From NCBI RefSeq assembly GCF_004000985.1, contig NZ_BIMH01000025.1, positions 1-64,000 on the forward strand: DNA of 64,000 nucleotides, given 5' to 3'. The position numbers were made by a program, and so were the translations under genes. This DNA comes from Paenibacillus validus NBRC 15382 (GTDB lineage: Bacteria > Bacillota > Bacilli > Paenibacillales > NBRC-103111). The notes under the pieces were generated by a model. The model saw nothing but the letters and a program-made list of their open reading frames with translations. It was not told the DNA's origin and did not search any database. This document shows, in pieces, positions 9,021 to 16,956 of the stretch (the first letter of the stretch is position 1; each line of letters opens with the position of its first letter).

Positions 9021-9107
9021 GTTTGTCCCATCATGAAACATTACCGTGTATAGGCTCGTAGTAAGAGTAGGTCATGCCAGAACTTTACCAAGGGGGACGA
9101 GGCCGAG

Positions 9108-9920
9108 ATGGTAACCATGCTTAAGCCGGTCATATTCGTTGCTTCCGATTCGGCCGGAGATACGGGGGAAGCGGTCGTACGCGCGGCCGCCGTTCAATTC
9201 GATCCGTTGCAAGTAGAAATAAGACGGGTGCCTTTCCTGCAGGAAATAACGGATATCGATCGAATGATCCGAACCGTGGTGGAACGCAACGGGGCGATCG
9301 TCTTTACGCTCGTTATTCCCGAGCTGCGGGATTACTTGATCGAGGAAGCTGAACGCGCCGGCATCGTATACATCGATGTGCTCGGACCGGTCATTCGCAC
9401 ACTGGAGCATACGCTTAAACAGGAAGCAAGGCATTTGCCGGGAATGATCCACAAGCTGGACGAAGATTATTTCAAGAAGGTGGAAGCGATCGAGTTTGCC
9501 GTCAAATACGACGACGGCCGCGATTTCAGCGGCGTGCTGCAGGCCGACATCGTGCTGGTCGGCGTGTCGCGGACTTCCAAGACACCGCTGTCCATGTATT
9601 TGGCCCACAAAAAATTCAAGGTCGCGAATGTGCCGCTGGTACCGGAAATTGCACCGCCCGATCAATTGTTCACCGTATCCTCCAAGAAGATTGTAGGCTT
9701 GCGGATCGACCCCGAAAAGCTGAACGTGATTCGCACCGAGCGGTTGAAGACGTTAGGGCTGCCCGGCAACGCCACTTACGCGAACACCGCGCGCATTCAT
9801 AAAGAGCTGGAGTTTGCTGACGCGGTCATGAAACGAATCGGATGCGCGGTCATCGACGTGTCCAACAAAGCCGTCGAGGAGACGGCCAGCATCATCATCG
9901 ATATATTCCGTTCCAGGTAG
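9108..9920 (+). CDS. yqfL: Pyruvate, phosphate dikinase regulatory protein (kinase/pyrophosphorylase, DUF299)
   Basis: This 270-residue protein has the DUF299 P-loop VGVSRTSKTPLS and N-terminal VASDSAGDTGE motif. The family is a bifunctional ADP-dependent Ser/Thr kinase and Pi-dependent pyrophosphorylase that inactivates and reactivates PPDK or PEP synthase. Its place before yaiI-dnaG-sigA matches B. subtilis yqfL, except that glyQS and ccpN are missing upstream. AAGGGGG precedes ATG 9108. The target enzyme is not in this window. Confidence 0.92.
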   Translation: MVTMLKPVIFVASDSAGDTGEAVVRAAAVQFDPLQVEIRRVPFLQEITDIDRMIRTVVERNGAIVFTLVIPELRDYLIEEAERAGIVYIDVLGPVIRTLEHTLKQEARHLPGMIHKLDEDYFKKVEAIEFAVKYDDGRDFSGVLQADIVLVGVSRTSKTPLSMYLAHKKFKVANVPLVPEIAPPDQLFTVSSKKIVGLRIDPEKLNVIRTERLKTLGLPGNATYANTARIHKELEFADAVMKRIGCAVIDVSNKAVEETASIIIDIFRSR

Positions 9921-10033
9921 TCTGTTTCTTTTGGATATAAGCAGGATTTTTTGTAATTTCATCGTATATAATATTACGGTAGTGCGATTGTAAAAACATT
10001 CACATATCTGAATTATCCCCGTGGTGGTCTCTC

Positions 10034-10495
10034 ATGACGTATAAAATAATAGTGGATGCGGACGCTTGCCCGGTCAAAGCCGAAATCCGCAACGCCGCTT
10101 CACGGTTTGACGTTCAAGTGGTCATGGTCGCCTCGTTCGATCACCGGCTGCAGCCGGAAGACGGCGTCGAAATCGTTCAAGTGGATCGTTCCGATCAATC
10201 GGTCGATCTTTATATCGTGAATCGAATTCAGGCAGGAGACGTTCTCGTTACCCAGGACTTCGGTCTTGCGGCTCTTGCGCTCGGGAAGAAGGCGTTCGCC
10301 CTATCCAACCGGGGGCAGCTGTTCAACGATCGTACGATGGATTTTTTGCTGGAACGCCGCCACGAGCAAGCCAAGCTGCGGCGCGGAGGGAAGCATACGA
10401 AAGGGCCCAGAGCGTTTACGAATCAGGATCGTGATGAATTTCTACAATCTTTGACAAAACTTTTATCCCGTTTGCAGGAGAATCGCCTAAAGTAG
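10034..10495 (+). CDS. yaiI: YaiI/YqxD family protein (DUF188)
   Basis: This 153-residue protein starts with the family motif IIVDADACPVKAEI and contains VTQDFGLAALAL, acidic motifs reminiscent of PIN-like nucleases. It sits before dnaG as yqxD does in B. subtilis. A TATAAT (9967-9972) lies 60 bases upstream but has no good -35 partner. Biochemical function is unknown. Confidence 0.9.
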   Translation: MTYKIIVDADACPVKAEIRNAASRFDVQVVMVASFDHRLQPEDGVEIVQVDRSDQSVDLYIVNRIQAGDVLVTQDFGLAALALGKKAFALSNRGQLFNDRTMDFLLERRHEQAKLRRGGKHTKGPRAFTNQDRDEFLQSLTKLLSRLQENRLK

Positions 10496-10535
10496 CGAAT
10501 AGTATTACGTGTTAATTGGATTGAAGGTGGATAGG

Positions 10536-12371
10536 ATGAGTAACGGACGCATTCCCGATCATGTCATCGACGCCGTCCTGAAGGCTCACGATATTGTCGA
10601 AGTCGTCGGCAAGTACGTGCATTTGACGAAACAAGGGCATTATCTGAAAGGCCTGTGTCCTTTTCACTCCGAGAAGACGCCGTCGTTCACCGTTACGCCG
10701 GAGAAGCAAATTTACCATTGCTACGGCTGCGGCGCAGGCGGGCAAGTGATTCGTTTCGTCGCCGAAATCGAAGGTTTATCCTTCGGTCAAGCGGTTAGGA
10801 AATTAGCGGAGGAAGCGAATCTGCAGGTCGGCCTTGGGGCGTCTCATACCGGGGCGGAAACGAAAGAGAGCAAGGAGCGGGCTAAGCTTCTCGAAGCGTA
10901 CGAGCTGGCCGACAAGCTGTACCAGTACATTCTCCACAATACGGAGCAGGGAAAAGCGGCTAAACAGTATTTGATGGGACGAGGGATTACAGGTAAGCTG
11001 ATGGAGACATTCGGCATCGGCTACGCGCCATCCAGATGGGATACGCTCGTTAATCTGCTGGACAAGAAGCAATTTCCGCTGCCGCTCATGGAACAAGGCG
11101 GTTTGATTTCGGCGAAACAGGATGGCACCGGTTACGTCGACAAATTTCGAGATCGCGTGATGTTCCCGATCCGCGATTGGAAAGGGCAGACGATCGCATT
11201 CGGCGGAAGGTTGATGGGGGACGGACAGCCCAAATATTTAAACAGCCCGGAATCGATGCTGTTCCATAAGAGCCGTACCTTGTACAACTTGCACGCATCG
11301 AGACCCCAAATACGCAAAATGCAGGAGATTGTCCTGTTCGAAGGGTACATGGACGTCATTCGTTCCTGGGATGCGGGAGTCACGAACGGAGTCGCCACGA
11401 TGGGAACGGCTCTGACGCCGGAACACGCCGAAGCGATTCGCAGGCTTGCGGAACGGGTAACGGTTGCATACGACGGCGATAATGCCGGACAATCGGCCGC
11501 CTACAAGAGCATTCCGCTCTTAGAGAACGCCGGGTGCCAGGTGAAGATCGCGGTAATCCCGGGGGGCATGGATCCGGACGAATATATTGCCAATCACGGT
11601 TCTGAACGATTCGTACGCGAGGTTATCGAGACCGCCGTACCGTCGATCAAATATAAACTTCTTTATTTTCGCAAAAACTATAGGATGCAGGAGGATGGGG
11701 AGAGGCTACGATATATACAGCAGGCGCTCCGATTGATTGCGGGGCTCACATCACCGATTGAGAGGGAGCACTACGTGAAGGATTTAACTTCCGAGTTCCG
11801 GTATTCCTATGACTCCGCGATGCAGACGCTTAATGAGATCAGGCTGCAGACGGAAAAAAACAGCCGATCCGGGGATAATAAACCCAATCCGTGGAATAAT
11901 GGTATGAATGACGGAAAGCCTCGTGAACAGACCCCTTCAATGATCCCTGCCTATCAATTTGCAGAGCGACAATTGCTTGCCGTAATGATGCTGGACCGGG
12001 ACGTTTCCCAGTATGTCGAGCGTCGTTTGGGGGACGAGTTCAATATGGAGGCTCATGCGGCCATCGCCGCCTACTTGTACGCCTACTATGCGCAAGGATA
12101 CGAACCGAATGCAAGCATGTTCATCGGGATGCTCCAGGATGACAAGCTCGAGAGCTTGGCAAGCTCTTTGACCTTAATAGATAATCGCAACGGTGTGAAC
12201 GAAGCCGTGATTGACGATTACATTCGCGAAATTAAGAAGTATCCGCTTCTGCAGCAATTGGAGCGTAAGAGAGAAGAAATTAAACAAGCGGAACGAATGG
12301 GAGATATTCCAAGAGCTCTGCAGCTGGGCAGTGAAATTATATCCTTGGAAAAGCAATTGAAATCATCCTGA
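10536..12371 (+). CDS. dnaG: DNA primase
   Basis: The 611-residue primase has the N-terminal CHC2 zinc domain (ligands C41, H44, C62, C65), the central RNA polymerase core with a TOPRIM motif (IVLFEGYMDVI), and a C-terminal helicase-interaction domain after a low-complexity linker rich in Asn and Gly. It makes RNA primers for replication. ATG 10536 has AAGGTGGATAGG just upstream; the frame extends further 5' without a better start. It is followed by sigA, the classic macromolecular synthesis operon order. Confidence 0.97.
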   Translation: MSNGRIPDHVIDAVLKAHDIVEVVGKYVHLTKQGHYLKGLCPFHSEKTPSFTVTPEKQIYHCYGCGAGGQVIRFVAEIEGLSFGQAVRKLAEEANLQVGLGASHTGAETKESKERAKLLEAYELADKLYQYILHNTEQGKAAKQYLMGRGITGKLMETFGIGYAPSRWDTLVNLLDKKQFPLPLMEQGGLISAKQDGTGYVDKFRDRVMFPIRDWKGQTIAFGGRLMGDGQPKYLNSPESMLFHKSRTLYNLHASRPQIRKMQEIVLFEGYMDVIRSWDAGVTNGVATMGTALTPEHAEAIRRLAERVTVAYDGDNAGQSAAYKSIPLLENAGCQVKIAVIPGGMDPDEYIANHGSERFVREVIETAVPSIKYKLLYFRKNYRMQEDGERLRYIQQALRLIAGLTSPIEREHYVKDLTSEFRYSYDSAMQTLNEIRLQTEKNSRSGDNKPNPWNNGMNDGKPREQTPSMIPAYQFAERQLLAVMMLDRDVSQYVERRLGDEFNMEAHAAIAAYLYAYYAQGYEPNASMFIGMLQDDKLESLASSLTLIDNRNGVNEAVIDDYIREIKKYPLLQQLERKREEIKQAERMGDIPRALQLGSEIISLEKQLKSS

Positions 12372-12417
12372 TGCTTAAGCGCGCTTTGGGGAGTTCCAAG
12401 GAGGAGGGAGTTGGATT

Positions 12418-13536
12418 ATGGCGAACGATCAACGCACGGAAATAGAGACAGAGTTGACGTTGGAGCAAGTGAAAGAACAACTGATCGAACAGGGCAAGAA
12501 GCGCTCGGTTATTACGTACAAAGAGATAATGGAAAAGCTGGCGCCTTTCGATCAAGATCCGGAGCAGATCGACGAATTTTTCGAGCAGCTCCAAGAAATG
12601 GGCATCGACGTCGGCAACGAGTCGGATGAAGACCATGACATGAATCCGCATGATAATGAGCACGACGATTTCCACTTTGACGACGATCTATCTTTGCCTC
12701 CGGGCATTAAGATCAACGATCCGGTGCGGATGTACTTGAAGGAAATCGGCCGTGTTCCTCTGCTTTCCGCAGAAGATGAAGTCGATTTGGCGAAACGGAT
12801 CGAGCTTGGCGACGAAGAAGCGAAGCGCCGTCTGGCCGAAGCCAATTTGCGTCTCGTTGTCAGCATTGCCAAACGATATGTCGGACGCGGCATGCTGTTC
12901 CTTGATTTAATCCAGGAAGGCAATATGGGCTTGATTAAAGCCGTTGAGAAGTTCGACCATACGAAGGGATACAAATTCAGTACGTATGCGACATGGTGGA
13001 TTCGCCAGGCGATTACGCGAGCGATTGCGGACCAAGCGCGGACGATTCGGATACCGGTACATATGGTAGAGACCATCAACAAGCTGATCCGGGTATCCCG
13101 ACAACTGCTGCAAGAGCTCGGGCGCGAACCCACACCGGAAGAAATCGCCAAAGAGATGGATCTCAGTACCGATAAGGTGCGCGAAATTATGAAAATCGCT
13201 CAAGAGCCGGTTTCATTGGAAACGCCGATCGGTGAGGAAGACGATTCACATTTGGGGGATTTCATCGAGGACCAGGAGGCGCTGGCACCTGCGGATGCCG
13301 CCGCTTACGAACTGCTGAAGGAACAGCTTGAGGACGTGCTCGACACGTTGACGGAACGGGAAGAAAACGTTCTTCGCTTGCGCTTCGGACTGGATGACGG
13401 CCGCACAAGAACGCTGGAGGAAGTCGGTAAAGTATTCGGCGTTACGCGCGAGCGGATTCGCCAAATCGAAGCCAAGGCGCTCCGTAAGCTTCGGCACCCA
13501 AGCCGCAGCAAGCGGCTGAAGGATTTCTTGGAATAA
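12418..13536 (+). CDS. sigA: RNA polymerase primary sigma factor SigA
   Basis: The 372-residue protein has region 1.1 (residues 1-80, acidic end), region 1.2 ([19 protein letters not shown]), region 2 with [20 protein letters not shown] for -10 recognition, region 3, and region 4 ([17 protein letters not shown]) for -35 recognition. It is the housekeeping sigma-70 factor. AAGGAGGAGGGAG precedes ATG 12418. A terminator follows the gene. Confidence 0.98.
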   Translation: MANDQRTEIETELTLEQVKEQLIEQGKKRSVITYKEIMEKLAPFDQDPEQIDEFFEQLQEMGIDVGNESDEDHDMNPHDNEHDDFHFDDDLSLPPGIKINDPVRMYLKEIGRVPLLSAEDEVDLAKRIELGDEEAKRRLAEANLRLVVSIAKRYVGRGMLFLDLIQEGNMGLIKAVEKFDHTKGYKFSTYATWWIRQAITRAIADQARTIRIPVHMVETINKLIRVSRQLLQELGREPTPEEIAKEMDLSTDKVREIMKIAQEPVSLETPIGEEDDSHLGDFIEDQEALAPADAAAYELLKEQLEDVLDTLTEREENVLRLRFGLDDGRTRTLEEVGKVFGVTRERIRQIEAKALRKLRHPSRSKRLKDFLE

Positions 13537-13564
13537 ACGAAACGGTCATGCGTTCGGATCTATG

Positions 13565-13606
13565 TTGGACCTTCTGCGAGTGCCTCGCAGCAAGGTCTAA
13601 TTTTTT
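13565..13606 (+). terminator. Rho-independent terminator after sigA
   Basis: TTGGACCTT...GCGAG pairs with CTCGC...AAGGTCTAA with a small internal loop, and T6 follows (13601-13606). It ends the dnaG-sigA operon. Confidence 0.88.
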
Positions 13607-13671
13607 ATGTCCCCGCCGCCGATAATGAAATAGGAAAGAAGTATGCCGGGCCTTGGGGGAGAAGGACGCTA

Positions 13672-14511
13672 ATGGACGAAAAAAAGAAAATGCTCATTCG
13701 CGAAATCGAACACTGGCGGCGCAGCCGACTGTTACCGGAGCAATATTGCGATTTTTTACTTAACATTTATTTGGATAACGATGCAGCGAAGCCCGATACC
13801 GGGAGCGGATTTTTGGGGCTTTCGTCATCGCAAATAAGAAACAGCAATTGGAAAATATGGATGCTCAATTTAATCATAGCGGCCGCTTTATCCTTTTCTG
13901 CTCTTAATTTTAACGCTTTTGAATTACCAATGCAAATGGGGGTCGCATTGGCCGTTTTGACCGCCTGTTATGTGTGGGGAGGGCTCAAGCGGGCCAAGGA
14001 ACCGATGGCGGCGCAAATACTGCTGGGCATGGCTTCGCTGTTCCTGCTGTTTATCGGGGTTTATATGATGAAGCTTCACGGCATCGAGGAGCCGGTGCTC
14101 GTCGTCGGATATGTGTTTATCACCAGTCTAATATGGATGATCACCGGGCTATTGGCACGGCTGGCGCTGTTCCAGTTGTGCGGATGGGTCAGTCTCGTTT
14201 TTTGTTACGGTTGGCTGCTTCATCATCAGCTTGATGCGATCAACTGGTTTACGCTGGAAATTAGCTGGGTGCCGCTTGGGATATTGTTCTGCTGGCTGTC
14301 CTGGTTGATCCACGAGAGAAGCCGTCAAATCGGGCTCGTCTTCTTCTTGCTGGGCCTCATCGTTTGGTACATGCCGGAATTGTATGGTATGCTTTATGCC
14401 GAGAAGTACGGCGAACAAGCGCTGCAATGGCTGCTGCTAAGCAAAATGTGTATGCAAGCGGCGATCTTGTTCGTTTGGCGAAAAAAATGGACCGTCTGGG
14501 TCATGGGGTAA
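13672..14511 (+). CDS. Uncharacterised polytopic membrane protein (DUF2157-like N-terminus)
   Basis: The 279-residue protein begins with a charged helical segment (IREIEHWRRSRLLPEQYCDF) like those at the N-terminus of DUF2157 proteins, followed by about eight hydrophobic helices rich in Trp and Leu. No catalytic motif is seen. GGGGGAGAAGGA precedes ATG 13672, and the gene ends 5 bases before trmK, so they are probably co-transcribed. B. subtilis has cytochrome cccA at this position; this protein has no CXXCH heme motif and is unrelated. Function unknown; the DUF2157 link is tentative. Confidence 0.8.
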   Translation: MDEKKKMLIREIEHWRRSRLLPEQYCDFLLNIYLDNDAAKPDTGSGFLGLSSSQIRNSNWKIWMLNLIIAAALSFSALNFNAFELPMQMGVALAVLTACYVWGGLKRAKEPMAAQILLGMASLFLLFIGVYMMKLHGIEEPVLVVGYVFITSLIWMITGLLARLALFQLCGWVSLVFCYGWLLHHQLDAINWFTLEISWVPLGILFCWLSWLIHERSRQIGLVFFLLGLIVWYMPELYGMLYAEKYGEQALQWLLLSKMCMQAAILFVWRKKWTVWVMG

Positions 14512-14516
14512 TGTGA

Positions 14517-15290
14517 ATGATAAAGTTGTCGAAACGATTGGAATGGATTGCGAGGGAAGTACCGGAGGGCAGCCGGTTAGCGGATATCGGGTCCGATCAC
14601 GCGCTGCTCCCTTCTTATTTGGCGGCAAACGGGGTCATCGTGAGCGGGGTGGCCGGCGAGGTGAACGAAGGGCCGTATGAGGCGGCATCCAAGCAAGTCC
14701 GTTCAGCGGGCTTGAAGCACGTCATCGACGTTCGGCTTGGCGACGGGCTGGCGGTGATCGAACCGGGCGAAGTGGACGTCATTACGATCGCGGGAATGGG
14801 CGGAGCCTTGATCGTGTCTATTCTAGAAGCGGGGAAGTCGAAGCTCAAGGGGGTGAAACGGCTCGTATTGCAGCCGAATGTCGGCGAACCTGCGGTTCGG
14901 GAGTGGCTGCTTGCGAACGGCTGGGTGCTGATCGGAGAACGTATTCTGGAAGAGGACGGCAAAATCTACGAAATCTTAACTGCTGTGTCCGCCGCTGAAT
15001 CCGGGCTTGAGCCGGAGCAGATGTACGCTCCTCTTGTATGCGCGGACGGAAGGGAAGTTCAGCGTGAGCTTCTCCTTCTCATGGGGCCCTACTTGACGCG
15101 GGAAGCGTCCGACGTCTGGAGAACGAAGTGGACTTGGGAACTTGAGAAAATGGATAAGATATGCGCGCAGCTTCGGTTGTCGCAGACCGAGGCCGCCCGC
15201 GCGAAAGAAGCCGAATACCGGAAGGAAATGAACCGGATCAGGGAGGTGTTGGCCGCATGTACGCCAAAGGTCAAGCCGTCATTCAACTAA
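14517..15290 (+). CDS. trmK: tRNA (adenine(22)-N(1))-methyltransferase TrmK
   Basis: This 257-residue class I SAM methyltransferase has motif I LADIGSDHALLPSYLA and the GMGG motif (ITIAGMGGALI) typical of TrmK (YqfN), which makes m1A22 in tRNA-Ser and other tRNAs. The C-terminus is a coiled-coil extension. The sigA-trmK-yqfO order matches B. subtilis. The last 34 bases overlap the next gene. Confidence 0.93.
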   Translation: MIKLSKRLEWIAREVPEGSRLADIGSDHALLPSYLAANGVIVSGVAGEVNEGPYEAASKQVRSAGLKHVIDVRLGDGLAVIEPGEVDVITIAGMGGALIVSILEAGKSKLKGVKRLVLQPNVGEPAVREWLLANGWVLIGERILEEDGKIYEILTAVSAAESGLEPEQMYAPLVCADGREVQRELLLLMGPYLTREASDVWRTKWTWELEKMDKICAQLRLSQTEAARAKEAEYRKEMNRIREVLAACTPKVKPSFN

Positions 15291-16372
15291 TGGAAGAGTT
15301 AGCGCCGAAATCGTATGCGGTGGAGAATGACAAAATCGGTCTGCAGCTCGGAACGCTGCAGAAGGAAATCCGCAATGTGCTCATTGCGCTGGACGTCACG
15401 GATGAAGTCGTCGAAGAAGCGCTGCGCGTCGACGCCAATTTGATCATTGCGCATCATGCGATTATTTTTCGCCCGCTGCCGCATCTGCAAACCGATACGC
15501 CGGCCGGGCGCTTGTACGAGAAGCTGATTAAACACGATATCGCCGTCTACATTTCCCATACCAATTTGGATGTGGCGGACGGCGGCATTAACGATATGAT
15601 GGCTGAGGCGATCGGGCTGAAGGTTACCGAGCCGCTTGATGAAGTGCACACCGACAAGCTGAAGAAGCTGGTTGTCTTCGTGCCGGTCGACCACGCGGAC
15701 AAGGTGCGCGCCGCGATGTTCGATGCAGGGGCGGGCGCTATCGGCAAGTACAGCCACTGCAGCTTCAACATCGAAGGCGTCGGAACGTTCAAGCCGGGCG
15801 AAGGAACGGATCCTTACATCGGACGGCAGGGGCAGCTGGAGCAAGCGCAAGAAATCCGCATTGAAACGATCGTTCCGCAGAGCGCCGAACGGCGTGTCGT
15901 GCAGGCCATGCTGAAGGCGCATCCGTACGAAGAGGTAGCTTACGATTTATATGCGCTTGACTTGAAGACGCGTACGTTCGGGCTGGGCCGGGCCGGGAAG
16001 CTGGAGGCGCCGGTCACCTTAGCTGAGCTGTGCGAGCGCGTCAAACAGGCATATGAAGTGCCGATGGTGCGCATGGTTGGCGACCCGCAGCGCGTCATCC
16101 GTAAGGTGGCTGTGCTCGGAGGCTCGGGCGGCAGGTATGTGCGCAATGCGATCTTCGCAGGAGCCGATGTGCTGATCACCGGCGATATCGATTATCATAC
16201 GGCGCACGATGCGCTCGCCGCGGGCATCGCCTTGATCGACCCCGGACATAACGTGGAGAAGATTATGAAGCAGGGCGTCGCTGATTATTTGCAGCGCAAG
16301 CTGGACGACCGCAAATGGAAGACGCGCGCCATCGCTTCGCAGACCGACACGGAGCCTTTCCGATTTGTGTAA
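15257..16372 (+). CDS. yqfO: Nif3-like dinuclear metal centre hexameric protein
   Basis: The 371-residue protein has Nif3 halves separated by an inserted domain of about 130 residues, as in B. subtilis YqfO. Metal-site motifs are IIAHHAIIF and SHTNLDVA in the N-terminal half and TGDIDYHTAHDA with DPGHNVEK in the C-terminal half. The family may be a GTP cyclohydrolase-like or metal-dependent hydrolase, but its function is unsettled. ATG 15257 is preceded by AGGGAGGTG and lies inside the end of trmK, so the two are translationally coupled. Confidence 0.93.
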   Translation: MYAKGQAVIQLMEELAPKSYAVENDKIGLQLGTLQKEIRNVLIALDVTDEVVEEALRVDANLIIAHHAIIFRPLPHLQTDTPAGRLYEKLIKHDIAVYISHTNLDVADGGINDMMAEAIGLKVTEPLDEVHTDKLKKLVVFVPVDHADKVRAAMFDAGAGAIGKYSHCSFNIEGVGTFKPGEGTDPYIGRQGQLEQAQEIRIETIVPQSAERRVVQAMLKAHPYEEVAYDLYALDLKTRTFGLGRAGKLEAPVTLAELCERVKQAYEVPMVRMVGDPQRVIRKVAVLGGSGGRYVRNAIFAGADVLITGDIDYHTAHDALAAGIALIDPGHNVEKIMKQGVADYLQRKLDDRKWKTRAIASQTDTEPFRFV

Positions 16373-16393
16373 GCCCGACCTCATTTAGGCGTA

Positions 16394-16422
16394 TTGCCTT
16401 TTGCGGCGAATGGGGTTATACT
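16394..16422 (+). promoter_or_regulatory. Promoter of rnpB
   Basis: TTGCCT (16394-16399), 17-base spacer, TATACT (16417-16422). The predicted start is near 16429, about 15 bases before the mature RNase P RNA 5' end. The same TTGCCTTTTG -35 context is found at the typA promoter. Confidence 0.8.
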
Positions 16423-16442
16423 AGCAAATGCATCTGTTGCAA

Positions 16443-16858
16443 AAGAAAGTTTGACAGACAATCGCTGGCGGCCTTGCGCCGCGAGAGGAAAGTCCGGGCT
16501 CCATAGGGCAGGATGCTGGATAACGTCCAGTCAGCGCGAGCTGAAGGCTAGTGCCACAGAAACGGACCGCCGATGGCCGCCGCTTCACGGCAGCGGCACA
16601 GGCAAGGGTGGAACCGTGGTGTAAGAGACCACGAGGAGCCATGGTGACATGGTTCCTGGTAAACCCCATCTGGAGCAAGACCTAGAGGAACGCTAGTCTC
16701 TTTAAGGGACAGCCTTAGCCCGAGGCGCGTTCGGGTTGGTCGCTTGAGCCAGGCAGCAATGTTTGGCCTAGATAGATGATTGTCGCTTCAATGGTGGCAG
16801 GGTGGCCCCCGTTACGACCACTGGAAGCACAGAACCCGGCTTACGGCAAACTTTCTTT
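16443..16858 (+). ncRNA. rnpB: RNase P RNA, class A architecture
   Basis: The RNA contains the universal core (GAGGAAAGTCCGGGCTCC near the 5' end and ACAGAACCCGGCTTA near the 3' end). P1 pairs 16443-16453 with 16847-16857. Class A hallmarks are a P13 hairpin (CGTGGT 16615-16620 with ACCACG 16628-16633), a P14 hairpin (16635-16643 with 16648-16656) closed by a GTGA tetraloop, and the P6/P16-P17 strand GCTTGAGCC paired with GGCCTAGATAGATGAT context. It cleaves the 5' leader from pre-tRNA with the RnpA protein. Ends are placed from P1 and are good to a few bases. Confidence 0.95.
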
Positions 16859-16892
16859 CAGCCACATACAGCAAACGGATGGTTTTAGATGT

Positions 16893-16926
16893 GCAAAGAA
16901 ACCGCCTCATGAGGCGGTTTCTTTGC
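16893..16926. terminator. Terminator hairpin between rnpB and the convergent protease gene
   Basis: A perfect 16-bp stem pairs 16893-16908 with 16911-16926 around CATG at the tip. It lies between two convergent transcription units and can serve both, although the T tracts on either side are short. Confidence 0.85.
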
Positions 16927-16956
16927 TTTGCGCACATGCGCTGTGCTGGTGCCGGT

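Noticed and set aside
9961-10033. TATAAT at 9967 as promoter for yaiI-dnaG-sigA
   Set aside because: A good -10 but no acceptable -35 or TG extension, so it was not listed as a promoter.
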